Source: Caulobacter sp. FWC26 (lineage in GTDB: Bacteria > Pseudomonadota > Alphaproteobacteria > Caulobacterales > Caulobacteraceae). Taken from it: a stretch of 64,000 nt of DNA. Of this stretch, positions 49,757-57,927 are shown in pieces; position 1 is the first letter of the stretch; every line of letters starts with the position of its first letter. The stretch is from NCBI RefSeq assembly GCF_002742645.2, contig NZ_CP033875.1, forward strand, positions 3,140,001-3,204,000, given 5' to 3'. The notes under the pieces were generated by a model. The model was given only the letters and a program-made list of their open reading frames with translations, was not told where the DNA came from and made no database searches. The position numbers were made by a program, and so were the translations under genes.

Positions 49757-52705
49757 TTAGAAGGCGTAGCGGACACCCACGTGGTAGAAGCGACCCAGCA
49801 GGTCATACAGCGCGGGGTTGGCGTCCAGCCCCGTATTGGTCTGCGGAGATGGCGTCGGGTCACGGTTCAGCAGGTTGTCGACCTTGAAGTAGGCTTGAGC
49901 CCCATTGCCGAACTTGTAGGACGCGCTGACGTCGACATAGGTCGCGCCGCTCATCTTGTTGTAGTCGATCGTCGGCCTGTTGACCGTCGAGACCGGGCAG
50001 CTGCCCGCCTTGCACTCGACGTACTGGTTGCCGAACGTGCCATCGCTGAACCACCGCTCCTGGACGCTGAGGGCGAACTTGTCGTTTTCCCAGGACTGGA
50101 TCGCCAGGAATTTCCAGTCCGGCGTGGCGCCGGAGTTCTGCCCCGCCGCGTCCGTCGCGATCGCGCCCGGGATGCCCGGATTGGTCACGAACTTGTGGGT
50201 GTTGGTCGCGAGACCCCGCACCGTGAAGCGGCCCGGAATGCTGGGCAACTCGAACCGATAGCTGCTCTCGATATCGAAGCCGCTGGTCTTGATCGAGGAC
50301 AGGTTGAACACCTGCGCGTTGACATAGGGCGTCCCGGCCGACGGCGTGAAGTTGAACGCGCCGCAGAACTGCGAGAGTCCTGAGTAGCAGAAGTTGACGA
50401 TCTGCTGCGCGCCGAGGCTCGAAATGCCGCCGTTCAGCACGATGTTGTACCAGTCGACCGAAACGCTGAAGCCCGGCAACCACTGCGGGTTGGACAGCAC
50501 CGCGCCGACCGTGAAGTTCTTGGCGATCTCGGGCTTCAGGTCAGGATTGCCGACGACGTTCTGCAGCACCAGCAGCGCACCGCCCGTGAACGGGTTGGTG
50601 AAGTTAGGCAGCGTGGTGGTGACCGGCGCGGCGTACAGCTCCGACAGGTTCGGCGCGCGGACGTCTCGCGAAGTCACCGCGCGCAGGCGCACGCCGTCGA
50701 TGGGAGTATCCCAGGTGCCCCCGACCTTCCACGTATAGACCGTGCCCGAGGTGCTGTAATCGGTCCAGCGACCGGCCATGTTCAGGTTGGCCCGGCCCGC
50801 GGCTTCGGAATTGACCAGCGGGATGTTCACTTCGGCGTAGGCTTCCTTCACCGAGTACTTGCCGGCGCCCGAGTGATAGTTGCCAGCGTACCAGTTGGCG
50901 CCAGCCACGTTCAGGATCGGATCGGCGGGATAGTCGGCCGTGTACGGCGAGTCCGCCGCGCCGTCGCCATAGGGGTCGCCCTTGACGTGATACTGCTCCT
51001 GCCGCCACTCAGCGCCGAAGGCCAGCGAGATCGGGCCGGCCCAGCCGGTGAACGGTTCGCCGCTGAAGTTGATGCTGGCGACGTCCTGCTTCTGCACCGA
51101 GTGCTGATACGGGCCGTTCTTGGGCGTGATGTAGGCGAGCGCGGCCTCGCTGGGGCGCTGGCCGCCGAAGATGTTGATTGGAACGCAGCCGTTGGCGCGG
51201 GCCACGGGATCGGCGCAGACGATCTGGCCGCCGATCGTGGTAGCCTGGATGGCCTGACGGTAGCGCGGGTTCAGCATGATGTCGCGGACATGGATGTCCG
51301 TAGTGTTCTCGCCATGCTCGAAATAGGCGTCGTAGCGCCATTCCTTGCCGAGGGCGTTGAACTTGCCGTCAGCCCCGATGACGCCGCGATACTGCGTACG
51401 GGTGGGGTGGACGTTGATGTTGCGTGGCAGGAGGGCGTTGCTGGTGCCGTAGGTGAAGGTCGTGATGCCGTTGGCCGCGCACGCCGCGACGACCGACGCC
51501 GGCAGGTACGGGTTCGAGCAGGACATGGTCAGGCCGGTCGTGGCCGCGCCCGGATTGGGCTGGTTCATGCTCTCGACGCGCGCGGCGTTGAAGGTGGCGT
51601 AGATCTGGTTGTTGTCATCCAGGTCATAGCCGATGCGCGCGTAGCTGTTCATCCGCTTCAGGCGCGATTGCAGCGATGTGCCGATGCCGACATTGCCGGA
51701 CAGATCGCCGCCGATACAGAAACCGCCAGACGAGAAGCAGCCGATCACCGCGCCGTTCGCGGCCTTGGACGGCGTACCGCCACCGTATTGGAAGGTGAAC
51801 GGATTGCCCGCCTGGTCGAAGGCGGTGCCCTGCAGCGGCCCCGCGCTGATCAGGCCGTACTTGGTGTACTGATAGGCTTGCGCGTGCTCGCGATAGAGGT
51901 ACTGCGGCGAGCCGTCGTTGGTGATCCCGCGGTTGATCAGGGTGGCGGTGGTGTACCAGTCGCGGCTGCCGGGTGCGTCTTCGCCGAAGCCGCCGGCGGG
52001 AACGCCCTCCTCCCAGTCATATTCCGCGCTGACCTGCACATGCAGGCGATCATCCATGAACGCCTTGCCGGCCGCCACCTGCGCCAGCCACTGGTGATTG
52101 TCGCCATAGGTGGTGACGCCCGCCATGGCGTTGGCCTTGAAGCCCACGAAGCGCTTGTTGGTGATGAAGTTGACCACGCCGCCGACGGCGTCCGAGCCGT
52201 AAGAGGCGGAGGCGCCGCCGGTCACCACATCGACCCGCTCGACCAGAAGCTGCGGGAACAGGCTGATGTCGGGAACACCGGTGACGTTGGCGGGCACCAC
52301 GCGCTGGCCATCAAGGAGCGTCAGGGTACGGATGGTGCCCAGCCCCCGCAACGAGAAGGAGGAAAGGCCCTGTTGGCCGCTCGATGTGCTGAAGGTGCCC
52401 GTCGTGGCGCCCGTCGACCCCTGCAGCGATGGCAACTGCGTGATGGCGGTGAAGATGTTGGGCTGAGCGGCGCGTTCCAGGTCGGCCTGCCCCATGACCT
52501 GGGTCGGCGTCGGCGCGGTGAAGCCGGTCGACCGGATCCGCGTCCCGGTCACGACCACTTCAGAGACCGAACTCGCGCTGTCCGAAGGCGTCTGGACCGA
52601 CTGGGCGTGGACCGATCCCGCCGCCATGACCGTTGCGAACGCGCTCGTCGCGAGCAAGGCGCTCAAGAAGGCCGATCCCCCTCGCGTGCTACCGACAGCA
52701 CTCAT
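49757..52705 (-). CDS. TonB-dependent outer-membrane receptor
   Basis: 982 residues with a Sec signal (LLATSAFATVMAAGSVHAQ). A TonB-box-like VSEVVVTGTRI follows, then the plug (ITQLPSLQGSTGATTGTF, LLDGQRVVPANVTGVPDISL, VERVDVVTGGASASYGSDAV) and a 22-strand barrel ending in VGVRYAF with the terminal Phe required for assembly. This is the large GxxAS-type receptor common in Caulobacter, used for sugars as well as iron. GGGAGG precedes the ATG. Position between LacI-MFS and the large exported enzyme points to import of an oligosaccharide. A 16-base palindrome lies at 52789-52804. Confidence 0.95.
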   Translation of the reverse strand: MSAVGSTRGGSAFLSALLATSAFATVMAAGSVHAQSVQTPSDSASSVSEVVVTGTRIRSTGFTAPTPTQVMGQADLERAAQPNIFTAITQLPSLQGSTGATTGTFSTSSGQQGLSSFSLRGLGTIRTLTLLDGQRVVPANVTGVPDISLFPQLLVERVDVVTGGASASYGSDAVGGVVNFITNKRFVGFKANAMAGVTTYGDNHQWLAQVAAGKAFMDDRLHVQVSAEYDWEEGVPAGGFGEDAPGSRDWYTTATLINRGITNDGSPQYLYREHAQAYQYTKYGLISAGPLQGTAFDQAGNPFTFQYGGGTPSKAANGAVIGCFSSGGFCIGGDLSGNVGIGTSLQSRLKRMNSYARIGYDLDDNNQIYATFNAARVESMNQPNPGAATTGLTMSCSNPYLPASVVAACAANGITTFTYGTSNALLPRNINVHPTRTQYRGVIGADGKFNALGKEWRYDAYFEHGENTTDIHVRDIMLNPRYRQAIQATTIGGQIVCADPVARANGCVPINIFGGQRPSEAALAYITPKNGPYQHSVQKQDVASINFSGEPFTGWAGPISLAFGAEWRQEQYHVKGDPYGDGAADSPYTADYPADPILNVAGANWYAGNYHSGAGKYSVKEAYAEVNIPLVNSEAAGRANLNMAGRWTDYSTSGTVYTWKVGGTWDTPIDGVRLRAVTSRDVRAPNLSELYAAPVTTTLPNFTNPFTGGALLVLQNVVGNPDLKPEIAKNFTVGAVLSNPQWLPGFSVSVDWYNIVLNGGISSLGAQQIVNFCYSGLSQFCGAFNFTPSAGTPYVNAQVFNLSSIKTSGFDIESSYRFELPSIPGRFTVRGLATNTHKFVTNPGIPGAIATDAAGQNSGATPDWKFLAIQSWENDKFALSVQERWFSDGTFGNQYVECKAGSCPVSTVNRPTIDYNKMSGATYVDVSASYKFGNGAQAYFKVDNLLNRDPTPSPQTNTGLDANPALYDLLGRFYHVGVRYAF

Positions 52706-52788
52706 CCTGAAAACCTCCCAAATTTCTCGTTGAGACCATCGTTCGATGACCTGAGGAGGACTGTGTCAGACGATGTGACCGCTAACTA

Positions 52789-52804
52789 TACGACCATGGT
52801 CGTA
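52789..52804. promoter_or_regulatory. GntR-type operator upstream of the TonB receptor
   Basis: TACGACCATGGTCGTA is a perfect 16-base palindrome, 84 bases before the receptor ATG. The same core, AnGACCATGGTCnT, occurs at 55964-55977 before the enzyme gene. The shape fits the FCD-GntR operators, and a GntR gene is nearby at 56636. Confidence 0.65.
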
Positions 52805-52893
52805 GGCGCTCCGGGCCTGGTCTAAGGGCGCGCGCGAAGGCCCGGAGCCGACTTGGGATCCGTTGAAGCAGGCCGATAGACGCCGCCTGCGGA

Positions 52894-55800
52894 CTAGCGA
52901 ACGGCGTAGAGCGAGTGATGGGTCAGAACGAACAGGGTCCGCCCGTCCTGCCCCCCGAAAAGGAGTTGCAGCGGCCGTTCCGGAACGTCGATACGCCCGA
53001 TCTCCCGTCCGTCGGGGCCGTACTGGAAGATCTGGCCGTTGGCGACGAACACATGGCCGTCCGCATCGACCGCGACGCTCTCGCCTCCCCGATTGGCGAA
53101 GACGCGCAAATCGACCAGCGCGCCGCCGGGCGCGACCTTACCGCTGTAGGTCTTGTTCTCAGAGGCGTTGGTCACGAAGACCCGTTCGCCGACCGCCCCG
53201 GTGATCAGACCATGGGCCTGCAGCGAGTCAGCCCAGCGCCAGCCGACTCGGTCGACCGGCCCCTGCTTCCAGATGCGGAAGGCCGGCAGGGCAAGGCTCC
53301 CGTCGGGCGACACATAGGCCTTGGCTTTCGGCGTCCCGACGTCTCGCGCGAACATCTCGGCCAGGGTCGTGAACTGATCCTTGGAAGGATCGTATTGGTC
53401 CCTGAACTCGCCGTTGTTCCACCAGTTCGCGGGGAGCAGGGTCTGGGCCTTCTTATCCGTGGCCCAGGCGGTCGGGGCGATCATCGTGATCTGGTCGTGC
53501 GGACCGCGCGGATCGATCGAATAGACGCTGGCGTCGGGTCCGTACGAGGAGACAACCAGCAGATTGCCGGAGCGATCGACCGCCAGATTGGTCGGGTCCA
53601 AGGACTGGTCGCGCACGATCTCCAAGCCCTTGGCCTCGGTCCAGCGGTAGATGCGCTGGAAACGCTTCTCGATGAAGTACAGCGCGCCGTCGGAGGCGAC
53701 GGCGGCGCCGGAGATTGACCAGAAGCCGGTCTCAAGCTTCTTCACGCGCGGATCGGCCGCTGGCGACACACTTGGAGACGGGGCGCCGGTCACGTCGAGA
53801 ACCGCGAACTCGCGCTCACGCACCTCCAACTTGCGGGTCTTGTCCTGAATGGCGTTTTCGAACGGGAACTTGCTCGCGCGGAGATAGGTCCCGCAGCCTT
53901 GCGCGTCGCACAGCGCCACACCGCTCTCGGCGTTGATGTGAACATTGCGGAAGCGGATGTCGGTGGAGTTGAACAGCTTCACCGCCGTCTCGGCCGGATG
54001 ATACGATCGCGTCACCCGATAGCCGTGATAGTTGGCGAACAGGATGTTGCGCGAGTTGCGCACCTCCAGCGAGACCGCGTCCGGTCCGTCGCCGACCTCC
54101 TGTTCGGTCTGCGGCGCGAGGAACTCCCAGTTCTCCACATTGTCGAGCACGAACTCGTTGCGAACGTGGTGCTCGACCGAAACCTCATAGACGCGGCCCG
54201 GCGTCTTGGTGTCGCTGATGTAGAACCCCGCCGAGGCGAAGGTGTTCGGGCTCCAGACGTTGGCGAAGGTCCCGCCGCCGCCGTCGGTCACCCAGATGCT
54301 GGGGTACTGGGCGTCCCATCGCCCGTCAGCCACGGGATCGCCGCTGCGCGCTTGCGCCGCGCTGAGGGGCTTTCCGTCGGCGGTGGGCGTGCCGCCACCG
54401 CCCATGATCTTGACGTCGGTGACGAGCGAGGCCTCGCCCGACCGCCATAGCAGCGCCGAGGCTCGGGGATTGATGCGGCCGGTGAACAGGCCAATCCCGG
54501 AGACGATGTTGTCGCCGCCCTTGGGACTCTCAAGGATCGGCCGCACCGCGCCCACCCCGGCGTGGCGGGGATTGTTGTCCGGAATGACCAACTGGGTCAG
54601 GGCTGGATGCAGCCCGATCAGCACGGTGTCCGGTCGCAGCTTCAGGGTGTCGGAGACCTTGTAGAAGCCGAACGGCAGATACAGCACGCGGTGGGTGTCG
54701 ATCGCGCTTTGCAGCGCGGCGGTGTCGTCGGTGGCGCCGTCGCCCTTGACGCCCAGCATCTTGACGTTGGTCCACTCGCGCATCGGCGGCGTCGACCGCA
54801 AGGCGGGCGCCGACAGTGGGGGCAGCGCCTTGAGCGGCGCGATGTCGGCGATGGTCTTGTACTGCCCCATCTGACCCAGGCCCGGCAGGGTCAGGCCGTA
54901 GGTGAAGGATCCCACCCGATAGGCGCGCCCCTTCCCCGCGACGGTGCGACCGCTGTCGCGGAAGCGGGCGAAGGTCGGGGTGTTGGCGGCGACGGCGTTG
55001 TCGAAGCCCACCTGCGTGAAGACGTTGTCCTCGCTGGAGATGACGACGCCGGCCTTGGAGACGTTCTCGAAGCGGACGTTCTTGCCCCACAGGCTGTCGC
55101 TATAGCCACGGTCGATATCGATCCCAATGGGCGTGTTCTTGATCGCGACGTTGATGAGGGTGAGGTCGACCTCGTGCTCCCGGATCGCAGCGTCGCGTTG
55201 CCCATCGAACGTGGAGTCCATCAGCGTGAACTGCCAGGCCGGCGAGGTCTTTTCGGTGACGATGCCGTACCGACCACCGCGGAAGTGAACGTCCTGCATG
55301 ACGTTTCCCGCCTGATAAACCCCGGCGAAGCCCGACCCGATGCGGAACTCCATGTGGCTGAGAAAGGCGTGCTGCGCCATGCGGAACCGAGCGCCTGCGG
55401 CCGCCGGGTTCCCCTCGCCGATCTCGATGTCGATGTTGCTCATCGACGAGTAGAAGGTTCCCGAATTGGCGTCGCGGACCTTCGCGCCGACAGGACGGGC
55501 GGTCGGGACAGGTACGGGTATGTCACCGACCGCGTACTGGTCGTCGCCGGTGAAAATGACCATGGTTCCAACGCCTTCCTGAAACCCGGGCGTCTTGGCG
55601 CCGAGCAGCAGGACGGGGCGCGTGGGGCCGACGCCAAACACGCGAACGCCCGGCGGGACCAGCAGGCTGCGGGTCAGCCGGTAGCGACCTGAGGGCAGCA
55701 AGACCAGCCCGTGCCCGGTCTTGTCGCGCGCCGCGCTGAGCGCACTCTGGATGGCGTCGGTGTCGTCGGCGCGACCATCGCCGATAGCCTTGACCCTGAT

Positions 55801-55905
55801 CGCGCGCGGTTCGTCGGGCGCAACGGGAAAGACGGAGTCCGCCGCGAGGGCCAGGGCCGTCGGACTGGCGGTGGCCAGGAACGCCGCCAACAGGATCGCT
55901 TTCAT
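52894..55905 (-). CDS. Exported tandem pectate-lyase-3/GH55-like protein fused to a beta-propeller
   Basis: 1003 residues from the ATG at 55905, which has GGGGGGCGAG in front; the extension to 56127 is rejected. Signal peptide MKAILLAAFLATASPTALAL. Two right-handed beta-helix units start with the same pattern: IRVKAIGDGRADDTDAIQSA (about 34) and VKMLGVKGDGATDDTAALQS (about 375), the paired arrangement seen in GH55 glucanases. From about 720 a six-bladed SGL/gluconolactonase-like propeller follows (NLAVDRSGNLLVVSSYGPDA, ESVAVDADGHVFVANGQIFQ). It probably cleaves a polysaccharide outside the cytoplasm; a lactonase role for the propeller would link to the gluconokinase. Both are inference. Confidence 0.8.
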   Translation of the reverse strand: MKAILLAAFLATASPTALALAADSVFPVAPDEPRAIRVKAIGDGRADDTDAIQSALSAARDKTGHGLVLLPSGRYRLTRSLLVPPGVRVFGVGPTRPVLLLGAKTPGFQEGVGTMVIFTGDDQYAVGDIPVPVPTARPVGAKVRDANSGTFYSSMSNIDIEIGEGNPAAAGARFRMAQHAFLSHMEFRIGSGFAGVYQAGNVMQDVHFRGGRYGIVTEKTSPAWQFTLMDSTFDGQRDAAIREHEVDLTLINVAIKNTPIGIDIDRGYSDSLWGKNVRFENVSKAGVVISSEDNVFTQVGFDNAVAANTPTFARFRDSGRTVAGKGRAYRVGSFTYGLTLPGLGQMGQYKTIADIAPLKALPPLSAPALRSTPPMREWTNVKMLGVKGDGATDDTAALQSAIDTHRVLYLPFGFYKVSDTLKLRPDTVLIGLHPALTQLVIPDNNPRHAGVGAVRPILESPKGGDNIVSGIGLFTGRINPRASALLWRSGEASLVTDVKIMGGGGTPTADGKPLSAAQARSGDPVADGRWDAQYPSIWVTDGGGGTFANVWSPNTFASAGFYISDTKTPGRVYEVSVEHHVRNEFVLDNVENWEFLAPQTEQEVGDGPDAVSLEVRNSRNILFANYHGYRVTRSYHPAETAVKLFNSTDIRFRNVHINAESGVALCDAQGCGTYLRASKFPFENAIQDKTRKLEVREREFAVLDVTGAPSPSVSPAADPRVKKLETGFWSISGAAVASDGALYFIEKRFQRIYRWTEAKGLEIVRDQSLDPTNLAVDRSGNLLVVSSYGPDASVYSIDPRGPHDQITMIAPTAWATDKKAQTLLPANWWNNGEFRDQYDPSKDQFTTLAEMFARDVGTPKAKAYVSPDGSLALPAFRIWKQGPVDRVGWRWADSLQAHGLITGAVGERVFVTNASENKTYSGKVAPGGALVDLRVFANRGGESVAVDADGHVFVANGQIFQYGPDGREIGRIDVPERPLQLLFGGQDGRTLFVLTHHSLYAVR

Positions 55906-55963
55906 CTCGCCCCCCAAGAACTGCCTCAGGGATTGATAGAGCCCCGGACGGCCTCCACCACCC

Positions 55964-55977
55964 ACGACCATGGTCTT
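55964..55977. promoter_or_regulatory. Second copy of the ACGACCATGGTC operator
   Basis: ACGACCATGGTCTT, one base different from the perfect palindrome at 52790-52803 (ACGACCATGGTCGT). It is 59 bases upstream of the large enzyme gene (start 55905) and 98 bases before the divergent gluconokinase start at 56075, so it could regulate both. Confidence 0.65.
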
Positions 55978-56074
55978 AGTTACCCGCCGCCGATGCGCCG
56001 GTAGAAATCCTGACCGAACCCCGCGTGTCGCCTTGTCGACACGTCCGTCGCCCCGCAAACACCAGGGACGCCGC

Positions 56075-56668
56075 TTGTCGCCGCCATCCAGTCCTCTCGC
56101 GCCGTCCGGGCTCGCCGTCATCGCCATGGGCGTGAGCGGCAGCGGAAAATCGACCTTTGGGCCGCTCCTCGCTCAGAGGCTGGGGTGCCGCTTCCTCGAA
56201 GGCGACGCATTCCATGATCCCGCCGCGATCGCCAAGATGCGAGCCGGCCGCCCGCTGACAGATGACGATCGCTGGCCATGGCTCGATCGCCTGGGCGCCG
56301 CCGTTGGCGAGGCCGTCCGCTCGGGCGGGACGGCGGTCGCCGCCTGCTCGGCCCTGAAGCGCCGCTATCGCGAGCGCCTCGTCGCGGCGATCGACGCCCC
56401 GACCCGGTTCATTCTGCTGGAAACAGAGCCTGAGGAGCTTATCAGACGCCTCACCCAGCGCGCTGGACACTACATGCCGTCCAGCCTGCTGGGCAGTCAG
56501 TTAGCGACACTGGAACGCCCTGGCGCGGACGAACCTGTGCTCTGCGTGGACACGACCGTTTCGCCAGAGCGCCCGTGCGAACGGGTAGAGGCCTGGCTGA
56601 CGCGCGAAGCTGCGGACGTTCGCCCACGCCCCAGCCTAGGGCATCAGCCGCTTTCGCCCGCAGGATAG
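56075..56668 (+). CDS. gntK: Gluconokinase
   Basis: 197 residues from the TTG at 56075 with AGGGA six bases upstream; the open frame to 55970 would include the operator. P-loop GVSGSGKST, then FLEGDAFHDPAAIAKMRAGR with PLTDDDRWPWLDRL and ACSALKRRYRERL, the diagnostic GntK blocks. It phosphorylates gluconate to 6-phosphogluconate. It is divergent from the large enzyme and convergent with the GntR gene, overlapping the latter by 33 bases, so it belongs to this sugar-acid locus. Confidence 0.9.
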   Translation: MSPPSSPLAPSGLAVIAMGVSGSGKSTFGPLLAQRLGCRFLEGDAFHDPAAIAKMRAGRPLTDDDRWPWLDRLGAAVGEAVRSGGTAVAACSALKRRYRERLVAAIDAPTRFILLETEPEELIRRLTQRAGHYMPSSLLGSQLATLERPGADEPVLCVDTTVSPERPCERVEAWLTREAADVRPRPSLGHQPLSPAG

Positions 56669-57313
56669 ATGCCAGCGCATGGCCAGCGCCGCGCTGTCGC
56701 CGTCCTGAGCCCGGATCGCGTCCACGATCATCTCATGCTCGCGCATCATCTCGCGGATGACCTCCGGCGGCCGCGAACGGGAGATGTCGACACCGGCCCG
56801 CATGATCTTGTCCACGTCGGCCTCCAGCGCCTCGAAAGCGACGAGGAAGGCCGGGTTGGCGGTGGCGCACACGATCCGGCGGTGCAGTTCCATGTCCTCG
56901 GCGTGCGCGGGGGCGCTCGACAACAGGGCCGAGCGTAGATCCTCCAACGCCGCCTCGATCAATCCCATTTCCTCGGGCGAGCGCCGCACCGCCGCTAGCC
57001 GCGCAGCCTCGGCCTCAAGCACAAAACGCACCTCATAGCTGCCCAGCGTCGCCGGCAGCTCGGAAAGCGGCATATAGGCGCCGAGCTTGTCGGACGGACG
57101 GTTCTTCACATATGAGCCCGCCCCCCGGCGAGCCTCGGTGATGCCGTCGGCGGCGAGGCGGACCAGCGCCTCGCGGATCACGGCCCGCGACATGCCGAAC
57201 ATCTCCGCCAACCGCGCCTCCGACGGCAGACGGTCGCCCGTCTCAAGGCCATCGCGATTAATCAGCTCGACAATGCCCGTATAGGCTCGATCCGCCAGAC
57301 GGCCTTCGCTCAT
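56636..57313 (-). CDS. GntR-family regulator, FCD subgroup, of the gluconate-type locus
   Basis: 225 residues from the ATG at 57313, preceded by AGGAGG. Winged helix (about 5-75): TGDRLPSEARLAEMFGMSRA, VIREALVRLAADGITEARRG and AGSYVKN. FCD domain: EVRFVLEAEAARLAAVRRSP, ELHRRIVCATANPAFLVAFE, REMMREHEMIVDAIRAQDGD with the metal-binding His of the family. It is the best candidate to bind the ACGACCATGGTCGT sites and to sense a sugar acid. The GntK 3' end overlaps its 3' end. Two TGTnTGACAGAT repeats lie upstream. Confidence 0.92.
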   Translation of the reverse strand: MSEGRLADRAYTGIVELINRDGLETGDRLPSEARLAEMFGMSRAVIREALVRLAADGITEARRGAGSYVKNRPSDKLGAYMPLSELPATLGSYEVRFVLEAEAARLAAVRRSPEEMGLIEAALEDLRSALLSSAPAHAEDMELHRRIVCATANPAFLVAFEALEADVDKIMRAGVDISRSRPPEVIREMMREHEMIVDAIRAQDGDSAALAMRWHLSCGRKRLMP

Positions 57314-57411
57314 GCGCACCTCCTTTGCATCTCACCATCGGGCCGTTTGCGTCGCACGCAAAGGGCTCGCGCGCCCTGGGTTCCGCCCCTCGTTCCCGAA
57401 GCTCCGAAACC

Positions 57412-57497
57412 TGTATGACAGATTTTCACCCCAAAAGGCACTTGAGCGAAATGTTCGCGCGAACATTGCTCACCACCCTTGAATTTGTCTGACAGAT
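57412..57497. promoter_or_regulatory. Repeated TGTnTGACAGAT motifs in the GntR/LuxR intergenic region
   Basis: TGTATGACAGAT (57412-57423) and TGTCTGACAGAT (57486-57497) are direct repeats of a 12-base element 74 bases apart, each containing a TGTnTGACA or TGTC-T-GACA inverted core. That core is like GntR-FCD sites (TnGTCnGACnA). They lie between the divergent GntR (57313) and LuxR (57605) genes and could serve either. Confidence 0.45.
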
Positions 57498-57563
57498 ATA
57501 GCATTCATCTGCAGGACGATCCGGAATCGCCCACGCTTGGGCGAGCAAACAAGCAGCGGACGC

Positions 57564-57597
57564 GAGGCCGCGAGGCCTCTGGGTGGAGACAGAGGGG
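57564..57597 (+). promoter_or_regulatory. Competing leader hairpins covering the ribosome-binding site of the LuxR-type gene
   Basis: Hairpin A: GAGGCC (57564-57569), GCGA tetraloop, GGCCTC (57574-57579). Hairpin B: CCTCTG (57576-57581) with CAGAGG (57590-57595). They share bases 57576-57579, so they exclude each other. Hairpin B covers the Shine-Dalgarno sequence AGAGGGG (57591-57597). Confidence 0.4.
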
Positions 57598-57604
57598 TTC
57601 GGGA

Positions 57605-57847
57605 ATGACGATGGAAATCCGCGCCGCCGACCGAGATTTGGGCACGGTGCTGGGCGGGCTGACCCCGACCCAACTGAAAGTCCTTGAGGGTGTGAACTCA
57701 GGACGGCTCAACAAGCAGATCGCCTATGATCTCGGGATCGCCGAAGCCACGGTCAAGGCGCACATGACGGCGCTGATGCGCAAGCTCAACGTCCAAAACC
57801 GCACCCAGGCAGCCTTGGCCGTACGGGCTCTCCGCGCGGCCGACTGA
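57605..57847 (+). CDS. HTH-only LuxR-type regulator
   Basis: 80 residues consisting almost wholly of a LuxR/FixJ-type DNA-binding domain: LGGLTPTQLKVLEGVNSGRL, NKQIAYDLGIAEATVKAHMT and ALMRKLNVQNRTQAALAVRA. There is no receiver or ligand domain. AGAGGGG lies seven bases before the ATG at 57605. Stand-alone domains of this kind (GerE-like) act as direct activators or as antagonists of full-length response regulators. Target unknown. Confidence 0.88.
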   Translation: MTMEIRAADRDLGTVLGGLTPTQLKVLEGVNSGRLNKQIAYDLGIAEATVKAHMTALMRKLNVQNRTQAALAVRALRAAD

Positions 57848-57887
57848 ACGGACGCGACGCCCAAAAAGCGCGCGAGGTAGACCCCGT

Positions 57888-57921
57888 CGCCAGGCTCGGG
57901 TGACACCACCCAAGCCTGGCG
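57888..57921. terminator. Bidirectional terminator between LuxR-type and dienelactone hydrolase genes
   Basis: CGCCAGGCT-C-GGGTG (57888-57902) pairs with CACCC-A-AGCCTGGCG (57907-57921), 14 base pairs with one C-A mismatch and loop ACAC. It lies between the convergent stops at 57847 and 57928. Confidence 0.75.
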
Positions 57922-57927
57922 GAGACC

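Noticed and set aside
50873..52825. A 650-residue open frame on the plus strand opposite the TonB receptor
   Set aside because: It is an antisense shadow in high-GC DNA: Arg/Ala/Gly/Val-rich composition, no motifs, no ribosome-binding site, and the receptor on the other strand is unmistakable.
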